Origin: Dastarcus helophoroides
Taxonomy: Eukaryota > Arthropoda > Insecta > Coleoptera > Bothrideridae
Length of the DNA stretch: 64,000 nt
NCBI GenBank assembly: GCA_028583605.1
Contig: CM053327.1
Span: 1-64,000 of the forward strand
Direction of reading: 5' to 3'
The notes under the pieces: model-generated
The model's input: the letters and a program-made list of their open reading frames with translations, nothing else
The model's database searches: none
What the model was told of the DNA's origin: nothing
Shown here: positions 44,801-53,191 of the stretch, piece after piece
How the letters are laid out: the number at the start of each line of letters is the position of its first letter
Position numbering within the stretch: the stretch's first letter is position 1
Made by a program: the position numbers and the translations under genes

Positions 44801-45880
44801 CAAAGTCCAAACTTTCAAAAAAATCAAATTTTCGAAAAGACTTGAAATGTTTTCAAAACATCGAATTTGAAAACAGTCAAATTTGTAAAAAAGTTGAACT
44901 TTTATAAAGGGTCAAAATTTTCGAAAATAAGGTGAAACATTTTAAAAAGTCAGAATTTTCCAAAAATGTCAAAACTTCGGAGATAAATCAAAATATACAA
45001 AAAAATGTGAAATATTAAAAAAAATTTCAAAGAAGCTGAAGCTTCCAAATTAAAAGGTGTTAAAGTAAAAAATTTTCAAAAAACATCGATAATAAACTAT
45101 AATAATAAATAAATAAACCAGAATTTTAAAGAAGTTGGAATCTTCCAAAGGTCAAAATTTCGAAAAAAAGTTAAAATTTTGGGAGTCGAACGAAAAAAGG
45201 CGACTTTGAGAAAAAGTAGATATTTTAAAATGTTGACATACCTAAATTTTCAATAAAAATCGAATTCTTCAAAAAAAATTTGCTATTTTCAAAAAAGTGA
45301 TCCAAGCATCCTTTCTTTTCTTTCATGTAGACACAGACAAAGGAAGGATATCAGCTAGTGTACTAATAAATTAATAATATTAAGCTTTTTTAGCCAACAC
45401 CCTCATTTAATTTTAACACATTAGCTATTGAGTAAATCCGTTTGCCACGCTTTCATTAAATGTGACTACTTTTTAAATACACAGTGAAAATGTGGCAATA
45501 ACTTTGATAACCAAATTCTTTTTGCAGCTCCGAAGATTGACCCTAGTTTTGCAAAAGTTAACTGGACGAAGATGTCATCACTAAATATCCACAACCTAGA
45601 AAGAGCTTTAACTGGAATTTATCCAATAACAACCACCTACAAAGGTCTCCCAGTGAAATTGTTTAATGTATCTATGGTGGAGAAACCTATTAATCCATTA
45701 GCAAAACCTGGTCTTATAGAATTTAACAAGGAGAAGAATTGTTTGTTGATACACTGTGTCGACGGCGGTTGCGTTTCTGTTGAAAAAATTGGTATTTTAG
45801 GGAAAAAAGTGATGAGTGCTAAAGATTTTAATAATGGTTATCTTGTACATGATCGAGAAGACAATAAATTCTTTGAATAA
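20730..45880 (+). CDS. MTFMT: mitochondrial methionyl-tRNA formyltransferase, four exons
   Basis: Formylates initiator Met-tRNA in mitochondria using 10-formyl-tetrahydrofolate. Exons 20730-20881, 21106-21306, 21357-21658 and 45528-45880 join in phase into 335 codons plus stop, a normal length for the family. Residues 1-30 (MHLKLVNNLAHRLKNVCFSR) are basic and lack acidic residues, like a mitochondrial targeting peptide. WKVLFFGTDEFSV is the N-terminal motif. Exon 3 has INVHASLLPRWRGAAPI, the catalytic Asn/His and folate site, and KFDIGEI with the third catalytic Asp. Exon 4 is the C-terminal tRNA-binding domain, ending AKDFNNGYL. All splice sites are GT-AG. Intron 1 is 224 bp, intron 2 is 50 bp, and intron 3 is about 23.9 kb and full of mobile elements. 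The gene is apparently intact. Confidence 0.93.
21106..21306 (+). CDS. MTFMT: MTFMT exon 2
   Basis: Acceptor TTTTCATTAG at 21105. Frame: EVCTTKKKKKNPV, then LHEWPISS, then VVVSFGHLIPENVINKFP, the Rossmann-fold part of the formyltransferase domain. Donor GTAAGT at 21307. Confidence 0.9.
21357..21658 (+). CDS. MTFMT: MTFMT exon 3
   Basis: I chose the acceptor ACTTCCTAG ending at 21356 because it gives INKFPL-GIINVHASLLP in frame and matches the family. The earlier AG at 21343 would put a stop in frame. The resulting intron is 50 bp. Donor GTAAGT at 21659. Confidence 0.92.
21659..22411. other. MTFMT intron 3, start; hAT-like terminus and AT-rich DNA
   Basis: CAGCATTTCCCAACCTTTTT from 21911 resembles a hAT terminus. 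T-rich filler (TCAAAATTTCGACC-like) runs from about 21960 to 22400. No partner end was found. Confidence 0.45.
22412..22420. repeat. target site duplication, left (CCGAATTTA)
   Basis: The identical 9-mer follows the element at 28512-28520. Confidence 0.92.
22421..22735 (+). repeat. foldback terminal unique segment, left
   Basis: About 300 bp matching the reverse complement of about 28200-28511, including TATCGCGATATGAG and GCCGGCCGGC, palindromic or GC-rich motifs that could be protein-binding sites. Confidence 0.88.
22736..26495 (+). repeat. 148-bp tandem array, left arm
   Basis: ACTGACGGCGG recurs at 22861, 23009, 23157, 23305 and on to 25673 with a spacing of exactly 148 bp for about 19 steps, then becomes irregular. 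Two monomer classes alternate: one with TTTGATTCAGCAAGATATAG and CTACAGCCTAGGCC, the other with TTCTATTCGGAAAAATATGG and CTACAGCCTGGACC. Each has a GGGGTGAAATGTACCCC small hairpin. Confidence 0.95.
26501..28199 (-). repeat. 148-bp tandem array, right arm (inverted)
   Basis: The same monomers in reverse complement; CCGCCGTCAGT recurs about every 148 bp from 26580 to about 28064. Both monomer classes are present. Reading inward, the outer three units match the left arm's outer units variant by variant (for example a CAGAAATGCAACTG variant in the third). Confidence 0.95.
28200..28511 (-). repeat. foldback terminal unique segment, right
   Basis: Reverse complement of 22421 to about 22735 with very few differences. 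Confidence 0.88.
28512..28520. repeat. target site duplication, right (CCGAATTTA)
   Basis: Perfect copy of 22412-22420. Confidence 0.92.
28521..33350. repeat. AT-rich quasi-periodic tract in MTFMT intron 3
   Basis: T-rich on plus to about 28700, then A-rich from about 29000 (AAAATTTTCAAAAAAGTGG-like motifs, spacing about 15-40 bp). It contains larger diverged duplications, for example around 30100-30900 and 30840-31700 (ACACACGAATTTTCGAAAAAC-like blocks). One Penelope-type repeat lies inside at 29865-29960. No gene recognised. Confidence 0.75.
29865..29960 (-). repeat. Penelope-type repeat copy 1, hammerhead-like core decayed
   Basis: On minus: CTGAACATGATAGCTTGG, then ATATC, then TTTAATCTTTCTTGGTTTCA, the same order as copies at 37021, 43972 and 50240. 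The core and stem are degraded here. Confidence 0.6.
33351..35399. other. unassigned intronic sequence
   Basis: Less repetitive DNA of normal complexity. On minus, AAATAAAGTGTTAATTATG (about 33420-33440) followed by TCTCCGTTGGTTGCAAGG resembles an LTR end, but no element body was found. No coding frame was recognised. Confidence 0.4.
35400..36240. repeat. AT-rich quasi-periodic tract, T-rich on plus
   Basis: TTTTCGAAATTT and CTTTTTCACAAAATTCC-like diverged motifs. No genes. Confidence 0.7.
36241..37020. other. unassigned intronic sequence with GC-richer patch
   Basis: Nothing recognised. The patch at about 36865-36960 (GACGCCGAGAACGCTCGACT) is unusually GC-rich for this intron and may be a mobile-element remnant. 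Confidence 0.35.
37021..37145 (-). repeat. Penelope-type repeat copy 2 with hammerhead-like core
   Basis: On minus, the core CTGAAGA is followed by a 6-bp stem (GATAGC, loop TTG, GCTATC), then GAAACGCG, then TTTAATTTTTCTTGGTTTCA. It is cut at TATA by the long-TIR element that starts at 37146. Confidence 0.65.
37146..38980. mobile_element. non-autonomous DNA element with ~600-bp terminal inverted repeats
   Basis: CCGGGTGTTTTTTTTAGTTG at the left matches CAACTAAAAAAAACACCCGG at the right. Homology of the arms runs inward about 600 bp (to about 37745 and from about 38385), including ACTTCCGGTATAACCGG-like and GGGTTATTTTGACTC segments. It is flanked by TA on both sides, as in Tc1/mariner-type insertions. 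About 550 bp of unrelated middle sequence has no frame. Confidence 0.8.
38981..39165 (+). mobile_element. dispersed insect repeat, left part, split by the hAT element
   Basis: GCAGACCCGGCAAACGTTGT and the following TTTTGCC form a motif that recurs widely in insect genomes. The matching tails lie at 42680-43225. The hAT transposon inserted at 39166. I do not know the class. Confidence 0.5.
39158..39165. repeat. 8-bp target site duplication ATTATAAT, left
   Basis: Repeated exactly at 42198-42205, on the far side of the hAT element. Confidence 0.93.
39409..40354 (-). CDS. hAT transposase exon 3 (insertion and dimerisation domain)
   Basis: Acceptor TTTTATTTTCAG; begins ATGGAATAGCAC, giving WNST in the joined frame; stop at 39409. 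Confidence 0.92.
39409..41931 (-). CDS. hAT transposase with BED zinc finger, three exons
   Basis: Cut-and-paste transposase of the enclosing element. Exons 41677-41931, 40503-41281 and 39409-40354 join in phase into 659 codons (645 if the second Met, MKPKTSVIW, is used). Exon 1 is a BED finger: VIWSYFVEIDDVKARCKLC, then HLKAIH. Exon 2 has LSFTTDIWSD (first catalytic Asp), RDRGSNMV (second Asp region) and CTIHQIQL (C-x2-H). The exon 2/3 junction rebuilds TRWNSTFYMMERF, a strong hAT motif, confirming the splice. Exon 3 ends in the dimerisation domain: LVRQYLSVPPSSVASEQLFS. Splice sites are GT-AG. No frameshift or stop. It resembles ZBED-type hAT proteins. Confidence 0.94.
40503..41281 (-). CDS. 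hAT transposase exon 2 (catalytic core)
   Basis: Acceptor TTGTTGTAG; begins VYSTSAENAKKQLTLQQ in phase with exon 1; ends CCTACACG before GTAAAT. Confidence 0.9.
41677..41931 (-). CDS. hAT transposase exon 1 (BED finger)
   Basis: 85 codons ending AAAAG before donor GTCAGT; phase 0. Confidence 0.88.
41965..42075 (-). promoter_or_regulatory. GC/CpG-rich 5' region of the hAT element
   Basis: Just upstream of the transposase ATG in a very AT-rich setting: repeated CGCGC, CTCGC and GCCGTC motifs. Promoter function is inferred from position and composition only. Confidence 0.45.
42198..42205. repeat. 8-bp target site duplication ATTATAAT, right
   Basis: Exact partner of 39158-39165. Confidence 0.93.
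42577..42635 (-). pseudogene. 18S rRNA-derived fragment, ~59 bp
   Basis: On minus: TCGATGGTGGGTTCTGCGCC, then TACCACGGTTTTAACAGG, then TAACGGGGAATCAGGGTTCGA. This follows the conserved 18S segment GATGGTAG...CTACCATGG...ACGGGTAACGGGGAATCAGG. A few changes are C-to-T/G-to-A type. The match stops at TTCGA, before CCGGAGAGGGAGCC. It is too short to be functional. Confidence 0.8.
42635..42676 (+). repeat. (ATT)n microsatellite
   Basis: About a dozen TTA/ATT units directly beside the 18S-like fragment. Confidence 0.9.
42680..43225 (+). repeat. two tandem tails of the dispersed insect repeat
   Basis: Two ~270-bp copies share AGGGTGAAAATTT, GACCACCCTTAACATTTAG, TCAGACCTACCCGATAAGCA, AAAATCGGTCCAGCCG and GAGAATTTTATAT; the second starts near 42945. 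The same family's head is at 38981-39165. Confidence 0.75.
43290..43720 (-). mobile_element. Penelope-like element fragment, GIY-YIG endonuclease
   Basis: On minus: SSIYQISCKDCPQKYVGQTG then RSLKIRLKEHLTHLRYGRTE, a GIY-YIG nuclease domain (here SIY...YVG) with the Cys pair typical of Penelope-like retroelements, which encode RT plus GIY-YIG. The reading continues RDAFELDHRLENNIKVLR to a stop at 43295. An in-frame TAG lies just upstream of QTDKSS, and the RT part is missing. Dead fragment. Confidence 0.85.
43721..43971. other. unassigned intronic sequence
   Basis: Nothing recognised apart from a CACCTTGTATAAGG-like repeat end at the right. Confidence 0.4.
43972..44155 (+). repeat. Penelope-type repeat copy 3 with hammerhead-like core
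   Basis: TTAGTATCTCCCCGAAGATA, then ATAGC-GTG-GCTAT stem, then CGAAACGAG, then TTTTAATCTTTCTTGGG, TTTTTCAGGGGACAAG and AACCAAGGACCAGTCCGTTC. It shares its outer flank (AAGGGTTCATTTTAGGATTA) with copy 2 in inverse orientation. Confidence 0.65.
44156..45300. repeat. AT-rich quasi-periodic tract, A-rich on plus
   Basis: AAAATTTTCAAAAAAGTCG-like degenerate motifs up to shortly before MTFMT exon 4. The stretch 45301-45527 is ordinary intron end. Confidence 0.75.
45528..45880 (+). CDS. MTFMT: MTFMT exon 4 (terminal)
   Basis: Acceptor TTCTTTTTGCAG. One base from exon 3 completes Ala, then PKIDPSFAKVNWTKMS, the C-terminal domain and the stop at 45878-45880. AATAAA overlaps the stop codon (45876-45881); I cannot tell whether it is used for polyadenylation. 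Confidence 0.92.
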
Positions 45881-45882
45881 AA

Positions 45883-46051
45883 TTAATGACGTTTTAATCG
45901 CATGGCTTTCTTTTTCTTGGGGGGTCCCCAATTGGTGAATTTTTGCAGTTTCTTGTCCACAAACCAACATTGTTTCCAGGATATTTTCTTTTTTTCCTCA
46001 AGTTTCATACTATGAATACACATCATATGTTCACTTCGAACACGGTATATG
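45883..46051 (-). CDS. terminal exon of an unrecognised gene
   Basis: On minus, an acceptor TTTTTTGTTACAG precedes a 169-bp open exon with one leading base, then IYRVRSEHMMCIHSMKLEE, KKKISWKQCWFVDKKLQK, FTNWGPPKKKKAMRLKRH and a TAA at 45883-45885. Codon use and complexity are unlike the surrounding filler, and the basic, Lys-rich C-terminus looks real. It lies tail to tail with MTFMT, two bases between stops. Upstream exons were not found in the window. I do not recognise the family. Confidence 0.6.
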
Positions 46052-46599
46052 CTGTAACAAAAAACATCTTGATTTAAACCTGCTTTTATTTGAATGACTT
46101 AGTTAAGCTTATTATACTACGTTACAAACAAAAAAATTAAATACTGTCTTCAAATTTTTATGTTTTTTCACTTATACTTAGCGCTTAATAACGATATATA
46201 CATTACCGTCCAAAAGTTTGGAAGCAGATCAATAAATGTAGAATTTAAAATTTCTACAAAGGTAATTAAAAGGTAATCACTTGTAATAAATATTTAGTGG
46301 TCACTATGTTTCTTACTGAAAAAGTTCCTATTTTTCAGGCTCATTTCTTGGAAATCCTTTGTATTTGTTATTGATAGCTGAACATACATTTTAAAACCTT
46401 CTTTTTTAAAGTGTTTACACCAACAGATGGGTTTAATTATCAGTTCTAAATTAAATAGCACCTTGGCAAACACAGTGCCGGATTAACCCATTCACTGCTG
46501 ATTCAAAAATGTACTACAGATGCTCAATATATCTTATACTATTAAATGAGTTAAATTTGTTTATATGTATATACTATCGTATATTCTTTTTTCGGTAAA
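46052..46599. other. unassigned sequence, probable intron of the minus-strand gene
   Basis: Nothing recognised. Confidence 0.35.
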
Positions 46600-48480
46600 A
46601 CGACTCTAATGATAAAATTGGTAACTAGGGATTTTTTGAGTCGAAAAGACGATCCAGATAGGTAAAAATTCGGAATCAACAGTTCTTGAGAACATTATAA
46701 TTCTTCAAGAAAAATATTTTTACCTCCTAAACGGCTCTATCGACTTCGATGAAACTTGGTAACTAAGGTTTTTTGATTCAAAAAAATAATACAGATAGAT
46801 GTCACCATTTTTAGGGACATCTTGCTCCTTGAGAAAGAAATGTTTATCGCAGAAACGGTTGTATCGATTTCGATAAAATTTGGTAAATAAGGGTTTTTTG
46901 GATTAGGAAAACAATAAGTATATAAATTTGGGATCGCATTTTGTCAGGGACATCATTGGCCTCCAGGAACAATTTTTATTTCCGAAAGGGCTTTATCGAT
47001 TCCGACGAAACTTGGTAAATGGGGAATTTTTGTATCAAGAAAATGATCTAGACGGGTTCAAATTTAGTAAAATTTCGGTATCGCCATTTTTTAATTTTTT
47101 AGGAACTTATTTTTTCTTTTGAACAAATATTATTTATATCTGAAACGATTCTGCATATTTTCTATCGATTTCGACCAAAGTCGGTAACCAAGTCCTAATG
47201 CACAGGCCAATATGTTTGAGCATTTATCAAATTCCGAATTTGGAAACCAAAGACCGGTTTCGGTCGTATTAAATCTCGTCAGTTTGGTATATCCAACTCG
47301 AATGCTGACAAATGCTCCGGCAATTATGTACTGTAGATTCAACGGACATTCTCCATGTGACTCCTAAGTACTACCACCTATTAGTTCATAGAAGAAACTG
47401 GGGACAATTCCAACAAGAGCTGGGCTGCATACTGCTATTATCCTTACTGTCTATTTGCATACGCCTCTTGTTGGAGTTGTCCACATATTCTTCTATGATC
47501 CTGTATATATACTTGCCGGAACATTTGTCAGCACTCGAGTTGGATACACAAACTCATGAGATCTAATAAGATCGAAACCAGTCGTTGGTTTCCAAACTCT
47601 AAACCTGATAAATGTTCAGCCTATTGGTCCGTGTATTTAGATTAAAGTCTTCTGGGGCTTCCCTAGAGAGCAACCACTTCGCTAAGTGTTTGTGGCTCAA
47701 TTGTTGATAGTTCAGATACTTATGATCCACTATACACTCTTAAGGGGCTGCATACTCTAGTCTAGGTTCCATTCTATTTGCATCGGTAACCAAAATTTTT
47801 TTGAATCGGAAAAAGTATCTGTAAAAATTTAAGATGACAATTTTTTTAGGGACTTTTCTTCCTTCAGGAACAATTTTTATCTCCGCAACGACTCTTATCA
47901 GTTTTGACGAAACTTGGCATACTTGGGTCAAGAAGATGATCTAGGTAGATGCAATTTTAGTAAAAATTCGAGATCACCATTATTAGGGACATCTTCCTGA
48001 TTGAGAAACAAACTTTTATCTCCGAAAAGTTTCTATCGATTCCGATGAAACTCTTATAACTAAGGGTTTTTTGGTTCAAGAAAACGATCTATATAAATTC
48101 AGGATCACCATTTTTTAGGGGCATGTTCCTCCTTCAGGAACAATTTTTATGTCCGAAAGGACAATCAGTGACGATAAACTTGGTAACTAGGACATTTTTG
48201 GGTTAGAAAAATGATCTAGATATCGAAGTAATTTTAGTAAAAATTCGGATCCTTACTTATTAGGAACATCTTCTTCCTTGACAAACAATTTTTTCTCTCT
48301 GAAACGGTTCTGTCGATTTCCAGAGAGAGGATCACTATTTTTAGGGATGTTTTTCTTCTTCAGGAAAAATTCAAACTCAAACTTCGATGAAATTTGACAA
48401 CTACAAGATTTTTGGGTGATAAGTGCTATTTTAGTAAAATTTCGATGTCAGCTTCTTTTAGGGACCTCTTACTCGTTGAG
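46600..48480. repeat. ~130-bp diverged tandem repeat
   Basis: Blocks recur near 46735, 46860, 46990, 47161, 47895, 48030, 48165 and 48380: ATCGATTTCGATGAAACTTG, GGTAACTAAGG, GGGATTTTTTGGTTC, AGGGACATCTTCCTCC, AACAATTTTTATCTCCG. Spacing is about 125-150 bp. It is interrupted by a palindromic insert. Confidence 0.75.
47201..47633. mobile_element. palindromic MITE-like element
   Basis: ATCAAATTCCGAATTTGG, GAAACCAAAGACCGGTTTCG and TATATCCAACTCGAATGCTG on the left have diverged inverse partners on the right (ACTCGAGTTGGATACAC, GATCGAAACCAGTCGTTGG, TGATAAATGTTCAGCC). The centre has a smaller inverted pair (CCAACAAGAGC / GTTGGAGTTGTCC). Target duplication not resolved. Confidence 0.6.
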
Positions 48481-50239
48481 GACAGGATAAAGATAAGAAA
48501 TCCTTAGCCTAAGGAAAATAGACCTATCGCAGCAAATCTGGACGCTTGCAAGATTCCAAAAAAATTTTAATTTGTGCCTATTTTGTTTCCTGCACTACAG
48601 TGACTATAATATATTTTTCAAAACGCATTTTACTTTATTCACAATCCAGTTTATTTTTTCGAACATAAAAATAACAAAGCAAAGATAAACAAAATATATC
48701 TGGCAATAAATGCCCCCCTTAGCCTAATCCTTTTAGAAAATTGCACTAGAAATATTCTAAAAGTAATATATAGCATAAGAATTAGAGTTTTTAGGTTTCT
48801 AGCAGCATAAGGGATATTGATCAAAGGGAGGGAGATGAGGGTGTGTGTGTCGATAGTAATAAAAAATGTCCCCAAAATAATTTTTGACGACCAAAAATAA
48901 AAAACGGGCATAATTTTTTACGATTAAAAAACAGTTACCCCAAAAAAAATTGTCGACTAAAAGAAGATATCATGCCCTTGAATTCTCAAAAATCTGTATT
49001 TTTTGCGTCCTCCTGGGCATAAGGCTAGGCAAAATAGTGTAAAATTGTGAAGTTTGACAGAACATACTATAATTATATGATAATAAATTGAACAAAACTT
49101 TAAAGAAATATAGGTTATATATATATACGTGTAAATTTAGCTTAACAACTGCGATGCAACATTAAGATGAAAAAAAAAAAAGTGAATAAAAACAAGTGCT
49201 GATGTAAATATGAACAATTTTGTAACATTATTTGTCTTAAGCGGAATTTTTGAGGCTTAGACACGCTGTGCGTGTTTTGAGCACGAAGCGATTGTTCTTA
49301 TGACACGCTAAGCGTGTTCTTAACATGGTATGCGTTGATCTATTGCGGAGCCTGTAACAAGTGAGAACAGATGGCCTTTATTTAAGTACTATAATATTTA
49401 GAATCAGGGACGGACTGCCTAAGCCAACGGCCCCTTGCTGAGGTGTTATTAGTCCATTATAAGGCTTAGAATCTAATCGTAAATCCAGTTCATATACTGT
49501 ACTGACAACCTTGAAGTGCTTATATCTTCAATAAAGAAAATATAGTAAAAGATCTGTATCTATAACTTTCCGGGCGCAAATGTAGATTATTTTTTCAGTA
49601 AAGTTGTAAAATGTTTGCTTTTAGAGCAAATTTTAATATTTCACTATTTTCGATTTGGTGCAAAACATTTATTTCAAGAGCCATAAGCCTAGATGCTTGA
49701 ATCCCGTACAGCACCTAAATCAGGAAGATAGTCATTATAGCGATATCTTTAAGAGCCATAGAAATGTTAACATTGAGATAACTTTTCTTAGTCATCAGAT
49801 TACTGACATCTAACAGATATCTATAAGATAATTTTGATTAATGTCCTTAGTAGGGAGTTAGATAACCATAGTCTTTAGGATGGCCAACGACATGAAGAAT
49901 AGTTGAGGTTATGTATTGTGGTATTAGTTTGTCATGTGCGAAAGAATTTTGTGGTGATGCGAATAATAGTCTTCTTCATAATTCATCAATCTTATAGTAT
50001 TATTTTATATAGTTGTTCGGTATTTAAGCCACTTATTTTAGCGATATGAAAAAGGATGTTGTCTTTTGTTATAGCACCTGTTACTAATATAAATAATTTG
50101 GCAGTAAGTAGTCTTTTACATAATTAAATTTGTGTTTCCCCTATTTGTTCAGTAATATACTGCTTAGTTTTCTATTGTTATTAATTATCAGTAAGTAGCA
50201 GTAACATGTTAAAAATTAGGTTTCATAATTGAAATACAG
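48481..50239. other. unassigned sequence with one hAT-like end
   Basis: No gene recognised. CAGGGACGGACTGCCTAAGC at about 49405 resembles a hAT terminus without a visible partner. CACGCTGTGCGTG / CACGCTAAGCGTG palindromes at about 49262-49317 are of unknown meaning. Confidence 0.4.
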
Positions 50240-50411
50240 AACTTGTCCCCTGACAAGAAAGATACTAAGTATCTCTCTAAAGATGACAGCTTGGCTGTCG
50301 AAACGCGTTAGAGCAATGTTTTTTGTTTTTTTTTAATCTTTCTTGGTTTCAGGAGACAAGTTCTGTATAACAATTTTCGAAGATAACCAAGGACCAGTCC
50401 GTTCCACCATA
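50240..50411 (+). repeat. Penelope-type repeat copy 4 with hammerhead-like core
   Basis: CTAAAGAT, then a GACAGC-TTG-GCTGTC stem, then GAAACGCGTTAGAGC, then TTTAATCTTTCTTGGTTTCA and AACCAAGGACCAGTCCGTTC. The stem differs from copy 2 by a compensating U-A to C-G pair change. Confidence 0.65.
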
Positions 50412-52399
50412 GTTTCATAATATATAGGTGTCCCAAAAACATAATTAATAATAAGGTTAACCTCAGCTAAATCTTAACGTTGTGTTTCAATTTTTGAGCA
50501 AATGTATGAATCAAGTGTACAAAAAGTGTTCAAATCTAGTGTACACGTATGTTCCTTACTTGTTTCGTACTCACCAAATTGACATTTAACCTTGATGTAA
50601 AAAATTTGCGGTACTATCAGGAATAGAAGAGATCCATTCACGATTGCTTTTTGGAGATTTTCGAAAATAGGATTCAGTAATAAAAGATTTTTCTGCCATT
50701 GTAACATCAAATCAATAAAATATTTTTTAAGGTTATGTTTGTTCGCCTGTCAAGTAAGGAACATACGTAACCATGACATAAAATGACAGCAGCACTTTAG
50801 ATAAAAAAACCTTTTGTACACACAGTAATATGGTAACAATTTTAATATTTCAATTCAATTGATTTGGTTTAGTGTTACATTTGTAAAAAATTGACTAGTA
50901 TATAAGTGTGTCCAAAAATTATGACCAAACGATAACAAGTTTTAAATGCAATAACTTTTTTATTTTAAATGAAACACACCGGTATTTTATTAGTTGTAGA
51001 ATTTAATTCTTTGTCAAATTTTATCACTTTCCGATGTAGGCTACTCAATTAAAAAAATGCAAATTTCATACGTTTTGTGTTTTTGGAACTAATTTTAAAG
51101 CGCACTGCCAATGGGTCCTTATCCACTACCAAAACAAAACTTTTTTAAAATCCACTAGTGGGGATATAATCTCCTCATGTCGTATGTCGTGAGTAACCCG
51201 ATATTATGTAATAATATAGTTTACCTAATTTATTCAATTAACAGGCATGGCAACAAGGAAGACTACGGATATGACTGTACCAAACCGTAGATGACAGGAG
51301 TTTCCATGAATGCTATAATAGAGCCCAGGAAAGTAGAAGATGTCCTTTTTTTTAGTTTCCACAGAAATTTTGGGGGCATGAATTTTAGTGCAGGGATATA
51401 TTGTCTTATATAGTGTTAAGACATTCCCTTTTTATACTTTTTGTTAGACTATAAAAATCATGTAGATGTGATTTTATTATTTGTTTATAATGTCATCATA
51501 TGTATATAATTTTATTTAATTAATAAATTGAACTTATATATAATCTTACGTGTTATAAGCAAAAAATAAATATCAAATAAATTTTGTTCCTTTCTTAAAT
51601 AACATTGAATAACGTTATGAAGGCTTCCAGAGTCAGTAAATGATATACGTCTTCCGGAATTGGACCATGTCAATGAACTACTACTAAAAGTGTTCTACCA
51701 CCACCACAGGGAGCTTCTTTAGGAACAAAAGTAATTAAAAGGAATTACAAAACTATAAGAAAATACAAGAAATGAATTTTGGATTTACTTTTTCGTTTCT
51801 TGTATATTTTCGTAATTTTTTGTATTTTATTTTGTTGTTGAAGAATACTTTTAGTGGTTCTTTGACACGGTCTAATCCCGGAAGAAGTGAGTCATTGACA
51901 TTAAATAACCTCCAATTTTAATCATTACTACTGTTGTCATAAGATGTCATAACAAAGTTAACTTTATGATATCAAGTTTTAAGAGAACTTTGGGATACCA
52001 CAAAACGGCGCATAAGAAATCTTTATGTTAACATAATGTTAACTTTCTGACGATATTTCCCGATATCAGACTCAAAAATGTTGACTCTAAAAGGTCTTTA
52101 GGAGAGATTATTGCTAAGCGGGATATTATTATAGTTTGCGTAATTTCTTAGTTAATTGGGTTATATATTTTAATTTAGAGGAATAATCTTTCGGAAGAAA
52201 CTTGGCCAACTTAAAATTATAGAAGAGCCGAAAAAAAAATATTATATTTTCAAATTTACATTCGAAATCTCTACAGAAAGATCTACTTAATAAAACTCTA
52301 AATACTGACTAACAAACAACCCATATCCTAAACATGCCATTTCACACGAGTTCCTTACATAACGTAGGGACTGTTTGAAAATTCGTTCCTTCGTTCCGC
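50412..52399. other. unassigned sequence with a small inverted repeat
   Basis: ACGTATGTTCCTTACTTG at about 50546 and its exact reverse complement at about 50751 bound a ~220-bp MITE-like segment. Nothing else recognised up to LINE B. Confidence 0.5.
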
Positions 52400-52414
52400 A
52401 AGGGGGCGATAATT

Positions 52415-52831
52415 ACACCCCTGATGATCATATACGCTTCTTTAGTATGGTGGCCAAAAATAATGAAAAAGACAGCACAAAACCAACTGAACATAGTTCA
52501 AAGGTATGCATGTCTGGGCATAACAGGCGCAATGAACACCTGCCCAACAGCAGCAATGGAGGCAATGCTAGGTCTAACTCCTCTCCACCTTTTAGTGAAG
52601 AGGGAAGCGATCAAAGGAGCCTCAAGATTACTGCAATTAAAACAATTTAAAGAAGGAGACTTCGCTGGTCACATGGGAATCCTCAAGGAATGTAGCCCGG
52701 TGATTTTAGCAAAATCGGTTGATTACATGCAAACAAGGTACGAATTTGATCATTCCTTTGAGGTGGAATTAGCCACACTGACGCTCAATCAGAACCTGAG
52801 GAAACACACAAATTATCCATCTGGTTTATAG
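52415..52831 (+). pseudogene. LINE B reverse transcriptase thumb region
   Basis: IIYASLVWWPKIMKKTAQNQ, ACLGITGAMNTCPTAAMEAM and LGLTPLHLLVKREAIKGASR are the usual thumb motifs. A frameshift near 52805 separates it from RNase H. Confidence 0.88.
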
Positions 52832-53191
52832 ATGGATCAAAGACAGCACATGGGACTCGAGTGAAAATTTATGGCCCTAACTATAGGTTTTCTAAAGCCT
52901 TGGGAAAAGACCCAACTGTCTTTCAAACTGAAATACATGCAATACAACTCTGCGCCTGCGAGTGTCTTCAAAGAAGCCTGAAAGGAACAAAGATCTACAT
53001 TAACTCTGACAGCCAAGCGGCAATAAAGGCTCTCAGCAGCTGCCTTGTTAAATCCAAACTAGTTTGGGACTGTCAACAAACGTTAAAGCAACTGGCTAAA
53101 CACAACAGGATCAGCCTTAAGTGGGTGCCAGGGCACAAAGGAATTCAAGGAAATGAAGCTGCGGACCAACTCGCTAGAGAAGGATCTGCTT
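52806..53191 (+). pseudogene. LINE B ribonuclease H, interrupted at its C-terminus
   Basis: IWFIDGSKTAHGT, FQTEIHAIQL, INSDSQAAIKAL and KWVPGHKGIQGNEAADQLAR preserve all catalytic positions (D, E, D, H/D). The frame is cut after AREGSA by the hAT element at 53192; codons beyond that point are transposon DNA. Confidence 0.9.
53184..53191. repeat. target site duplication, left (ATCTGCTT)
   Basis: Matches CTCTGCAT at 57060-57067 in 6 of 8 positions, an aged 8-bp hAT duplication. Confidence 0.7.
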
